A stretch of DNA of 64,000 bases from Corynebacterium imitans (GTDB lineage: Bacteria > Actinomycetota > Actinomycetes > Mycobacteriales > Mycobacteriaceae). Position numbers and translations under genes: made by a program. The DNA lies in NCBI RefSeq assembly GCF_000739455.1, contig NZ_CP009211.1, forward strand, positions 2,168,595 through 2,232,594, written 5' to 3'. Shown here piece after piece: positions 16,858-24,585 of this stretch; position 1 is the stretch's first letter; every line of letters begins with the position of its first letter. The notes under the pieces are model-generated. The model was not told the DNA's origin. It did not search any database and worked only from the letters and a program-made list of their open reading frames with translations.

Positions 16858-17843
16858 TGAAAAACGTAGCTATGGCCTTGGGATGCGCGCTGCTGCTCGC
16901 GGGCTGCGCGGGTTGTGCGCCTACCGCCCCTCCCCCGCCACCAGAGGACCCTCCTTTGACCTACGAGGGCCTACCGCTGCCGCCCGGCGCGATCGTCGAC
17001 CCGGCCGGCGTGCCGCCCGCTGGCGAGTTCTCCAGCGCCGACTTCGACTGGCCTGGCTCGCTCGCCCCCTTGGAGGAAGAGGACGGGATCGGCGGGGCGC
17101 TGCACAAGATCCGCGAGCGTGGCCGCCTGCTCGTGGGCATCGACCAGTCGCAGTACCTGTTGTCCTACCGCGACACCGCCGTGGGCGAGCTGCGCGGCTT
17201 CGAGGTGGATCTTGCCCACGAGATCGCCAAAGACATCCTCGGCGACCCCGAAAAGGTGGACTTCCGCTTCGTGGAGTCCGCCTCCCGCGCCGAGATGCTG
17301 CAGTCGGGCGCGGTGGACGTGGTCATCCGCACCATGTCCATTACCCAGGAGCGCGCCCAAAAGGTCGCGTTTTCCACCCCCTACATGAGCTCGTACGTGC
17401 GTGTGCTCACCCCGCGCGACCGCGGCATCGACACGATCGAACAGCTGGCGGGCAAGCGCGTGTGCATCGTCGACGGCACCAACCTGCTCAACCTGACGCG
17501 CACAGTCGCGCCCGAATCCGAGGTACTGCGCACCCGCTCCTGGTCCGACTGCCTCATGGCCACCCAGCAGTTCCAGGCCGATGCCGTGCTTGCCGACGAC
17601 GCCATCCTCGCCGGCATGACCGCCCAAGACCCCCACGCCGAAATCCTGCCCGACTCGCTCGCCCGCCAGCTCTACGCAGTGGGCATCCCCAAAGGCCACG
17701 ACGACCTGGTCCGCGCCGTCAACTCCACCATCGAGCGCATCCGCAACGACGGCACGTGGACCCGCATGCACCAGCAGTGGCTCGGCGACTCGCTCGCCGA
17801 ACCAACCCCGCCGCCTGTGATGTACCGCGAGGAGGAGCAGTGA
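16857..17843 (+). CDS. glnH: Amino-acid-binding lipoprotein GlnH of the PknG pathway
   Basis: 328-aa extracellular solute-binding protein of type 3 (polar amino acids). The lipobox LLAGC at about 14-18 gives lipid anchoring after cleavage. A Pro-rich linker follows, and then the two-lobed binding domain: GRLLVGIDQSQYL, LRGFEVDLAHEIAKDILG and VDVVIRTMSITQERA are family signatures. Its start overlaps the glnX stop by one base and its end overlaps pknG by four, so it is made with the kinase and not with a transporter; no permease or ATPase gene is near, supporting a sensing role. Confidence 0.87.
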   Translation: MKNVAMALGCALLLAGCAGCAPTAPPPPPEDPPLTYEGLPLPPGAIVDPAGVPPAGEFSSADFDWPGSLAPLEEEDGIGGALHKIRERGRLLVGIDQSQYLLSYRDTAVGELRGFEVDLAHEIAKDILGDPEKVDFRFVESASRAEMLQSGAVDVVIRTMSITQERAQKVAFSTPYMSSYVRVLTPRDRGIDTIEQLAGKRVCIVDGTNLLNLTRTVAPESEVLRTRSWSDCLMATQQFQADAVLADDAILAGMTAQDPHAEILPDSLARQLYAVGIPKGHDDLVRAVNSTIERIRNDGTWTRMHQQWLGDSLAEPTPPPVMYREEEQ

Positions 17844-20230
17844 CAGAACCCACCAAGCACCCGGACGCCGAACCCGCCACCGAGGCCGTCGCCTTCGACC
17901 CGTTCGCGGACGACGAGCCCGGCACCGAAGCGGTCCCCTTCGACCCCTTTGCGGACGAAGATTCAGACGGTACAGACTTCTCCGAGCTCGGCGAGATGGC
18001 GGGCTTGCTCAAAGACCTCGACGACCTGCGCCGCGGCTCCGTCAAGGAAGACACCTCCTCGCGCTCCCGCAGGCGGGCCCTGGATACCTTCCGCGAGCTG
18101 CGCGGCACCCGGCGCGAAAACCGGATGGTCGCCGACGGCATGGTGGAACTGCCCTGGGTGGAGCCCACCCAGCCCCGCACCGCGCTGAAAGATCCCCGCC
18201 CCGCGGAGGTGGAGAAAGGCATCCCGGCGCCCACGCTGCACCCGGGAGACATCGTCGCCGGCCAGTACGAGATCCTCGGCGTGATCGCCCACGGCGGGCT
18301 CGGCTGGATCTACCTCGCGGAAGACCACAACGTCTCCGAGCGCGTCGTCGTGCTCAAAGGCCTGCACTCGCAGGAAAACCCGGACGAGGCCGCGGCCGCC
18401 GCCGCGGAGCGCGAATTCCTGGCGGACATTACGCACCCCGGCATCGTGAAGATTTTCAACTTCATCGACGACCCCCGTGTACCCAGCGGATTCATTGTGA
18501 TGGAGTACGTGGGCGGACCGTCGCTAAGAGCCCAGCGCAACGCCCAGCCAGACCACAAGCTGCCGCCGGACGTGGCGATCGGCTACATCCTGGAAATCCT
18601 GCCCGCGCTCGACTACCTGCACTCACGCGGCGTGGTCTACAACGACCTCAAGCCCGACAACATCATTGTCACCGAAGACCAGGTCAAACTCATCGACCTG
18701 GGCGCGGTCTCCGGCATCGGCGCCTTCGGCTACATCTACGGCACCCGCGGCTTCCAAGCGCCCGAGGTGGGCACCGAAGGCCCCACGATCCACTCGGATA
18801 TCTACACCATCGGCCGCACGCTCGCCGCGCTTGTGATCGACCTGCCGCAAAAGGACGGCGTGTACGAGCACGGCATCCCTACCCCCACCCAGGAGCCGCT
18901 GTTCCGCCGCTACATCTCGCTCTACCGCGTCATCGCGCGCTGCTGCGACCCCGTAGCGTCCGAGCGCTACAACTCAGTGCAGGAACTACAGGCGCAGCTG
19001 CTCGGCGTGCTGCGCGAGATCCTCGCAATCCGCGACGGCCGCACCTTCCCCGCCCAGCAGTCCCAATTCTCCCCGCAGCGCACGACCTTCGGCACGAAAC
19101 ACCTGGTCTTCCGCACCGATCAGCTTATCGACGGCATCACGCGCACCGTCGAAATCACCCCGCAGGAAGTCGTCTCAGCGCTGCCCACCCCGCTGATCAA
19201 CCGCGACGACGTCGGCGCCGGCATGCTCCAAGGCTCCTCCTACTCCGAACCGCAGGAAACGCTGGAGACGCTGCGCCAAGCCATGCAGTCCGACCAATAC
19301 CAACAGTCGCTGGAAATCCCCTTCGGCGTGGTGCGCTCCATGCTCGACCTCGGACTCACCGAGCAAGCGCAAACCTGGCTCGCCAGCATGCACCAACGCC
19401 TCGACGGCAACTGGCGCTTCTACTGGTACTTCGGCGTGGTCAACACCCTGCTCGGCGACTTCCACGAAGCCCAACGCGACTTCGCCCGCGTCCTAAGCTT
19501 CCTCCCCGGCGAGTCCGCCCCCAAGCTCGCCATCGCCGCCGTCGATGAGCTGCTCCTCCAGCAAGCCGGCCTTCACGAGGAGGAGCTGCTTGACGACGCC
19601 CTTTCACGCGCCTCCGCCGGACTCCGCACCAAACTCGACGACATCGACAACGCGGTTTTCGAAGACCTCCACGACCGCGGCCTCATGACCGAAGACTGGG
19701 GCCTGGTCACCAACGACCCGGCCATGCTGCGCTTCCACTCCATGCGCCTGTACTCCCTGGTCTGGGTGACCAACCCCACCACCGTCTCCTCCGCCTTCGG
19801 ACTCGCGCGCCAACTGATGAACGAAGGCGAAGTCGAACTCGCCATCGCCGCCTTAGACAAAGTCCCCAACTCCTCGCGCCACTACCGGATGGCCCAGCTC
19901 ACTTCCATTCTCTGCCTCGTCTCCGGTGACCTCACCGAATCCCGCATCCGGCGCGCCGCCCGCCGCCTCGACCAGATCCCCAACACCGAGCCCCGCTTCC
20001 TCCAGATCAAGGTGTTCGTCCTGCGCGCCGCCCTGACCTACCTGCGCGCCAACGGCATGCAGCGCGCCGACTCCACCATGCCGCTGTTCGAATACACCTT
20101 CAGCCTCCGCGGACTCCGCCGCGGCCTCGCCATCACGCTGCGGGAACAGGCGCGCGTCGCCCCCTATGCGCAGCACCGCTTCGCGCTCGTTGACATGGCG
20201 AACAAGGTGCGGCCCGCGACGTGGTTCTGA
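17840..20230 (+). CDS. pknG: Serine/threonine protein kinase PknG
   Basis: Soluble kinase (796 aa) that in C. glutamicum phosphorylates OdhI and so releases 2-oxoglutarate dehydrogenase. The N-terminal 30 residues contain two near copies of TEAVxFDPFAD, likely autophosphorylation sites recognised by FHA domains. The kinase domain covers about 140-400: glycine loop VIAHGGLGWIYLAED, catalytic loop YNDLKPDN and metal motif DLG. The C-terminal half (about 440-780) is helical and TPR-like. There is no CxxC pair, so the rubredoxin-like module of the mycobacterial enzyme is absent. The GTG start at 17840 has a strong GGAGGAG site and overlaps glnH by 4 nt. Confidence 0.93.
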   Translation: MTEPTKHPDAEPATEAVAFDPFADDEPGTEAVPFDPFADEDSDGTDFSELGEMAGLLKDLDDLRRGSVKEDTSSRSRRRALDTFRELRGTRRENRMVADGMVELPWVEPTQPRTALKDPRPAEVEKGIPAPTLHPGDIVAGQYEILGVIAHGGLGWIYLAEDHNVSERVVVLKGLHSQENPDEAAAAAAEREFLADITHPGIVKIFNFIDDPRVPSGFIVMEYVGGPSLRAQRNAQPDHKLPPDVAIGYILEILPALDYLHSRGVVYNDLKPDNIIVTEDQVKLIDLGAVSGIGAFGYIYGTRGFQAPEVGTEGPTIHSDIYTIGRTLAALVIDLPQKDGVYEHGIPTPTQEPLFRRYISLYRVIARCCDPVASERYNSVQELQAQLLGVLREILAIRDGRTFPAQQSQFSPQRTTFGTKHLVFRTDQLIDGITRTVEITPQEVVSALPTPLINRDDVGAGMLQGSSYSEPQETLETLRQAMQSDQYQQSLEIPFGVVRSMLDLGLTEQAQTWLASMHQRLDGNWRFYWYFGVVNTLLGDFHEAQRDFARVLSFLPGESAPKLAIAAVDELLLQQAGLHEEELLDDALSRASAGLRTKLDDIDNAVFEDLHDRGLMTEDWGLVTNDPAMLRFHSMRLYSLVWVTNPTTVSSAFGLARQLMNEGEVELAIAALDKVPNSSRHYRMAQLTSILCLVSGDLTESRIRRAARRLDQIPNTEPRFLQIKVFVLRAALTYLRANGMQRADSTMPLFEYTFSLRGLRRGLAITLREQARVAPYAQHRFALVDMANKVRPATWF

Positions 20231-20287
20231 GGGGGTTGGGAGTTGTTGCGGTTTTCGGAGTTTGGCGGGGGTGCGGCCCATCCGACT

Positions 20288-20363
20288 GCTAATTGTCGAG
20301 AGCCGCTTGTCGAGAAGTCCACGAAAAACCGGGTTCCTCGACTTCCTGGTCTCGACAATTAGC
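20288..20363. repeat. 14-bp inverted repeat downstream of pknG
   Basis: GCTAATTGTCGAGA at 20288-20301 is perfectly complementary to TCTCGACAATTAGC at 20350-20363. The 48-nt interior holds a second TTGTCGAGA and a smaller AGTC/GACT pairing, so the whole can fold into a nested stem. No T-run follows. It may act as a bidirectional structural terminator for pknG or be a decayed mobile-element end. Confidence 0.7.
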
Positions 20364-20425
20364 TGGAACTACCGGCCCCGCCAAGCTCCACGCCCGAACT
20401 AGTACTACACTGGCTGCAAGCCGCG

Positions 20426-20457
20426 ATCGGGGGATCGCACACAAGAATCGGGGGATC
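20426..20457 (+). promoter_or_regulatory. Direct repeat ATCGGGGGATC x2 before the DUF559-like gene
   Basis: ATCGGGGGATC occurs at 20426-20436 and 20447-20457, 21 bp apart (two helical turns). The second copy also supplies the ribosome binding site 2-7 nt before the ATG at 20460. The spacing suggests an operator bound on one face of the DNA, possibly by the gene's own product. Confidence 0.5.
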
Positions 20458-20459
20458 AT

Positions 20460-21419
20460 ATGGATAGAAATGCGCTTGTCGCGCACCTTGTTCGGCCGGG
20501 CCTGGCCGACAGAGTTCCGTGCCGGAGGTTATCTGCAAACAAGTTCATTGCAACTTCCACATGGGAGCAGTTGAAACCCTACGAGCAGGAGTTCCTGCGC
20601 GCGTACGCGGTGGGAGCAGCATCACGAACAGCGGTACTCGTAGGCCGGTCTGCTGCACATATGCACGGCATTTGGACGCTGCCGGAGAAAGACGTGCCAG
20701 TGACACTGTCGTATCCGGGAAAGGCCCCGTCTAGCAAGGGAAGCTGGCGGGAAGGCGTCGAGTTCCGTCGGATGAACGTCCCTGCCACTGACTCCTACAC
20801 GTTCACCTCAAGCGCAGGCGACACCATCCGCACGACGACGTCGGCGCGCACGGCCGTCGACGTCGCGCGCCTGCACGGGGTCCGTCACGGCGTCGTCGCG
20901 ATGGATTCGCTGTTCTACCAGGCGAAGCCCTACGAGCACGAACGCATCCGCGCCGAGCTCGAAGACGCAGTCACCAGGCTCACGGGCAAGCGCGGCATCG
21001 CCCACGCCCGCAAGGCGCTGACCTGGTGTTCGACGAAATCCCAATCGCCGTACGAGTCGCTGTTGCGCGTGGTGCTGCGCCAGCGCGGCATCGCAGTGGA
21101 GGAGCAGATGTGGATCGGCCGGTACGCGCGCCCGGATCTGCTGTGGGGCCAGCTGGTCATCGAGGTCGACGGAGACGCGAAGTTCGCCGGCAACGGGCAG
21201 GCGGCCGCGCTCGAGCAGTTGGCGCGCGAGAACTGGATCCGCATGCAGCACTACGACGTCATCCGCGTCACGCCGCGCGAGCTGTTGCGCAATGAGGAGC
21301 GTGTGGTGCGCGAGATCCTCGATCTGAAGGAGCACTCTTCGCTTCTCGACGCCCCACTCACCCCCGCCACGCACTCCCGCCCGATTTCCGGCGAGGACTG
21401 GCGCCGCCAAGCGGGTTAG
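20460..21419 (+). CDS. PD-(D/E)xK nuclease-fold protein, DUF559/AbiEi-like
   Basis: 319-aa protein. The C-terminal part has a nuclease core: Glu199 in SPYES, Asp226 in ARPDLL, Glu235 and Asp237 in VIEVDGDAK with Lys241. This is the pattern of DUF559 and very-short-patch-repair-like enzymes. The N-terminal 130 residues (YAVGAASRTAVLVGRSAAH, GIWTLPE) resemble the AbiEi-type antitoxin/transcription-regulator domain common in actinobacteria. Such proteins sit in defence or toxin-antitoxin contexts, and a HicAB pair is encoded convergently, with the stop codons overlapping by two bases. Target and activity are unknown. Confidence 0.7.
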   Translation: MDRNALVAHLVRPGLADRVPCRRLSANKFIATSTWEQLKPYEQEFLRAYAVGAASRTAVLVGRSAAHMHGIWTLPEKDVPVTLSYPGKAPSSKGSWREGVEFRRMNVPATDSYTFTSSAGDTIRTTTSARTAVDVARLHGVRHGVVAMDSLFYQAKPYEHERIRAELEDAVTRLTGKRGIAHARKALTWCSTKSQSPYESLLRVVLRQRGIAVEEQMWIGRYARPDLLWGQLVIEVDGDAKFAGNGQAAALEQLARENWIRMQHYDVIRVTPRELLRNEERVVREILDLKEHSSLLDAPLTPATHSRPISGEDWRRQAG

Positions 21420-21742
21420 AGTGCCGCGAGTTTTTGATTGATCAGCGCGTTAAGCGAAATCCCCTCCGTTTTCGCCGCGATGGCCAAGCGGCGGTGCAGC
21501 GACGGTGAAGTGCGTACGTTGAACTTACCCGAGTACTCGCGGACCCCAAGGGGCTCCGGGATAGGTTCGCCTGCAGACTGCATATCCGCAACCACTTCCG
21601 CAACCAGGTCTATAAGTCCCGCTTCGGCCTTGCGGCGGTCCGGGTCCAGCCAAGACAGCGAGGGGAACTCCGCGACGGTCGCCACATACTCCTGATCAGT
21701 TTCTGACCAGCTCACCTGGAATGTGTATTTGTCGATGTCCAT
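21416..21742 (-). CDS. HicB-like antitoxin
   Basis: 108 aa. The N-terminal half (YTFQVSWSETDQEYVATVAE then FPSLSWLD) is the HicB partial RNase H-like fold, and the C-terminal half (FNVRTSPSLHRRLAIAAKTE, then GISLNALINQKL) is a ribbon-helix-helix DNA-binding segment. It lies 5 nt downstream of the toxin-like gene, the usual toxin-first order for hicAB. Expected role: neutralise the toxin and repress the operon through the upstream palindrome. Confidence 0.85.
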   Translation of the reverse strand: MDIDKYTFQVSWSETDQEYVATVAEFPSLSWLDPDRRKAEAGLIDLVAEVVADMQSAGEPIPEPLGVREYSGKFNVRTSPSLHRRLAIAAKTEGISLNALINQKLAAL

Positions 21743-21747
21743 GTCAG

Positions 21748-22023
21748 TTACTCCTCTCTTTCTTTTTGAGTAGATGCTTCACGGTCTAAACGGTCGATGG
21801 CCTGTAGGACCTGGCTCACCTGGTATGGCTTTGCCTGCCCTTTTGCGTTTTGAATGTTGACTCGTGGATCACCAGGCCATGGTGTTTTGTACGTCTTGTG
21901 TGAGGTTTTCTTCGAGTGCCGACTTTCAAAGTAATGGTCGCACACCTTTTCCAGGTCAGAGTAACGAATGTTTTTCGTTGATCTCCTCATTCTTGCAACG
22001 ATGTCTTCGATTCCAGACCCCAT
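21748..22023 (-). CDS. HicA-like toxin
   Basis: 91 aa from the ATG at 22023. The dsRNA-binding-fold signature of HicA toxins is recognisable: SHKTYKTPWPGDPRVNIQN with the catalytic His, then AKPYQVSQVLQAID. The family cleaves mRNA when not bound by HicB. The start is chosen because TACCAT lies 6 nt upstream (leaderless) and overlaps a palindromic operator; an in-frame ATG at 22041 lies inside that operator. It is somewhat longer than minimal HicA (about 60 aa) because of a helical N-terminal extension. Confidence 0.8.
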   Translation of the reverse strand: MGSGIEDIVARMRRSTKNIRYSDLEKVCDHYFESRHSKKTSHKTYKTPWPGDPRVNIQNAKGQAKPYQVSQVLQAIDRLDREASTQKEREE

Positions 22024-22029
22024 ACAGGC

Positions 22030-22050
22030 ATGGTACCGCATATGGTACCA
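22030..22050. promoter_or_regulatory. Palindromic operator overlapping the hicA -10
   Basis: TGGTACC-N6-GGTACCA at 22031-22050 is a perfect 7-bp-arm inverted repeat. The minus-strand -10 TACCAT (22035-22030) overlaps one arm, so binding of HicB would block transcription. Confidence 0.7.
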
Positions 22051-22074
22051 AGGCGCGCAGCGCCGCCAGGCGGT

Positions 22075-24534
22075 CTAGAACAGCCCCATCTGGGCGGCGA
22101 CGCCCGCGCCGAGGCCTAGCACCGTGAGCAGGCCCAGGATGACGCCGATGGCGATCCCGGCTGTACTCGAGCCCGGCGCAGCAGGCACAGCAGGCGTGGG
22201 CGTGGCCGAGGACGTAGGCGCAGCCGTAGGTTTCGCGGGGCCGAGGTCGGTCACGCCCGGTGCGCGGGTGGGCGTGGTCAGGGTGTCGTTGGGGCGGGTC
22301 GGCACCGGCGTGGTGGTGGGGCGGCCGTGGCCGGGGTCGGGCGAGCCGAAGACGTCTTGGGCGTGGGCGAGGAGGGGTGAATTGGTGCGCGTGAGCTCGT
22401 CGATAAGCGACTGCATCTGCGCCTTGGTGTAGGTGAGCACCGAGAATTCTTGGGTCTCGTCGGCGACGAGGCGGCCGTCCTGGTTGTAGACGCGGAACTG
22501 GATGGGCATGGTGGCTTGGGTGTAGCCGTCGGTGTTGGTGATGGGGATGGAGAGGGGCAGTTTGGAGGTGTCGGAGAGCGCGGAGGCGACTTCGACCACC
22601 TCGGACCAGGTGCCGCCCGGGTAGGTGGCCTCGACTCGGTAGCGGTGGGGGCGCAGGCCCAGGTTGGACAGCTCGACTTTGACGGTGGAGTCGGTGCGGT
22701 TGGCCACGATGACGTTGGGGTCGGTGGGGTCTTTGAGGACTCGGAAGCCGGCCTTGCCGTTGTTGAACTGGGCGGCGTTTTTCTCCAGGTCGCGGACGGT
22801 GACCTCGCTCTGGTTGGTGTGTTCCGGGTCGGCGGGGTGTTCCGGGGCCGGATCGGTGCCGGTGGAACCGCCCGCGGTGCTGGTGCCCGCGCGTCCCTCG
22901 GCGGAGCCGACGCGGCCGTTGACCAGTTCGACGTTGCGCCAGTCGGGGGCGATGTCGTAGTCGCCGTTAAAGCAGGTGATGTCGGTGTCGGTGCAGGCGC
23001 GCGGCAGCGGGACCCCGGGGCTCGGGCGCGAGGGCGAATCCGAGTAGTCGAAGTAGGCGAACTGGTAGAGGTAGTTCATCACGGACTGGTAGTTCGGCAC
23101 GTAGTCCGAGTCGGGGCGCTCCACGTTATACGCGCCCGAGTGCGTCAGCCCCAGGTTGTGGCCGTACTCGTGCAGGATACTGTTGCGTACCTGCTCCTGC
23201 GAGGTCATCAGGTCGTTCTTGGACACGAAGAAGGCCCCGTCGCGCACCAGTCCGGTGCCCGAGGAGTAGTTGCCTGGCGACTGCTGCCCGCCAATGATGC
23301 CGACGCGGAAGACGTCGGCGCGCGGGCCCAGGAGGCGGTCGCGTTCCTGCAGCAGCTTGATGCCGGGCTGCACGCTCGGGGTGTCACCGCCGCCGAAGAA
23401 GTACTGCGCGTACTCCTCGGTGGGCCCGCCGTGGTGGGTGGTGTAGCCGGGGATGTTGGTGTAGTGCTCGCCGGCGTCGATGTGCAGGCGGATGCCCTGC
23501 TTCTCAAAGACCTTGACCAGCTGGTTCAGGCTCGCGCGGGAGGGCTCGTAGGTGTTCGTGTTCGCGCGCGAGCAGGCGGTAAACGCCGCGAAGTCTTCCG
23601 GGGTAGGCGCGTAGTGGGAGCGGTCGGCGCAACCGAGGGTTTCCCACTCGGGTTTCATCCAGTTCAGCTGCAAGAACAGGTCCGGTGTCTCTGGGTCTGA
23701 GCCCCACACGTTGAGGGGGAATTCGCTGCCGCCTTTGGTGGTGAAGCCTTCGAGTTCCCAGCGGTCGGGGAATCCGTCGCCGTCGGCGTCGTTAAGCGCT
23801 GCGGCCGCCGCGCCGCGCAACTTCAGGTGCGCGTGAAGACTCTCCCCCGGCGCGACTGTCTGCGCGTATTCGCCGGCCTGGTAGCGGGCGTCCTTCGGGC
23901 CCGCTTCCCATGTGCCGCGCGCCGCGTCCTGCACCGCGGCCTCCCTGTCCGCGCCCGCGCCCAGCCGGGCCGCGCCGCCGAAGTCGGCTGTGAGCGTGTA
24001 GGCGTCACCGATTGCCACGTCGAGCACGTCACCGTCGCGCGTGGCGGTGGCCTGCCGAGCCCGGTCGAGGGTGCCGTGCGCGAGCGTGACCGACAGCTCA
24101 CGGGCCGTCTCCCCCAGGTTGCGCAGCTGCACGTCCACGTCCACCGCGTCGGGCGTGACGCGGAAGGTGCGCACCATCTCGACCTGCGCGTGCTCGTCGA
24201 CATGCGTGAGCGTGACCGTGTCCACCCCATCCGCGGACGTCGGTTCGACCCGCGTTTCGTCGGCCGCGTATGTCACCGGGATCCCGTCGGCGGCGGCGTC
24301 GATGTAGAGCGCGTTTTGGAGCATGCTTATCGACGGGTTCGTGTGCCCAAAATACAGCCAAGACACCCGCCCCTTGCTCGCGTCCACGGTGCGGAACCCG
24401 CCCTCCGCGCCAGTGGTGACCTCCACGGAGTAGTCGCGCGGCGTAACCTCCGCCTCCGCCACGCCGGGGCCGCTAAGGCAGGCCGCGCCGAGCGTGGTGG
24501 CCGCAACGAGTGCCGTCAACGTGCGTGCGCGCAT
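22075..24534 (-). CDS. Secreted, membrane-anchored zinc metalloprotease
   Basis: 819 aa from the ATG at 24534, preceded by AAAGG at proper spacing (an ATG 6 nt earlier touches the site). A signal peptide covers about 1-28. The N-terminal domain is beta-rich; a calcium-type DADGDGFPDRWE loop lies near 249-260. The zinc site HEYGHNLGLTH (His455, Glu456, His459, His465) with a downstream SVMNYLY Met-turn marks a metzincin. The C-terminal region is Pro/Thr-rich and ends in a membrane helix with no LPxTG. It is 51 nt downstream of a repeat-rich surface protein gene on the same strand, so the two are probably co-expressed. The substrate is unknown; a role in surface-protein processing or host interaction is inference. 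Confidence 0.88.
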   Translation of the reverse strand: MRARTLTALVAATTLGAACLSGPGVAEAEVTPRDYSVEVTTGAEGGFRTVDASKGRVSWLYFGHTNPSISMLQNALYIDAAADGIPVTYAADETRVEPTSADGVDTVTLTHVDEHAQVEMVRTFRVTPDAVDVDVQLRNLGETARELSVTLAHGTLDRARQATATRDGDVLDVAIGDAYTLTADFGGAARLGAGADREAAVQDAARGTWEAGPKDARYQAGEYAQTVAPGESLHAHLKLRGAAAAALNDADGDGFPDRWELEGFTTKGGSEFPLNVWGSDPETPDLFLQLNWMKPEWETLGCADRSHYAPTPEDFAAFTACSRANTNTYEPSRASLNQLVKVFEKQGIRLHIDAGEHYTNIPGYTTHHGGPTEEYAQYFFGGGDTPSVQPGIKLLQERDRLLGPRADVFRVGIIGGQQSPGNYSSGTGLVRDGAFFVSKNDLMTSQEQVRNSILHEYGHNLGLTHSGAYNVERPDSDYVPNYQSVMNYLYQFAYFDYSDSPSRPSPGVPLPRACTDTDITCFNGDYDIAPDWRNVELVNGRVGSAEGRAGTSTAGGSTGTDPAPEHPADPEHTNQSEVTVRDLEKNAAQFNNGKAGFRVLKDPTDPNVIVANRTDSTVKVELSNLGLRPHRYRVEATYPGGTWSEVVEVASALSDTSKLPLSIPITNTDGYTQATMPIQFRVYNQDGRLVADETQEFSVLTYTKAQMQSLIDELTRTNSPLLAHAQDVFGSPDPGHGRPTTTPVPTRPNDTLTTPTRAPGVTDLGPAKPTAAPTSSATPTPAVPAAPGSSTAGIAIGVILGLLTVLGLGAGVAAQMGLF

Positions 24535-24585
24535 GCTCATCCCCTTTCGGCGTGCCGTGCGAAACGATTGAGTATCTACCACAGG

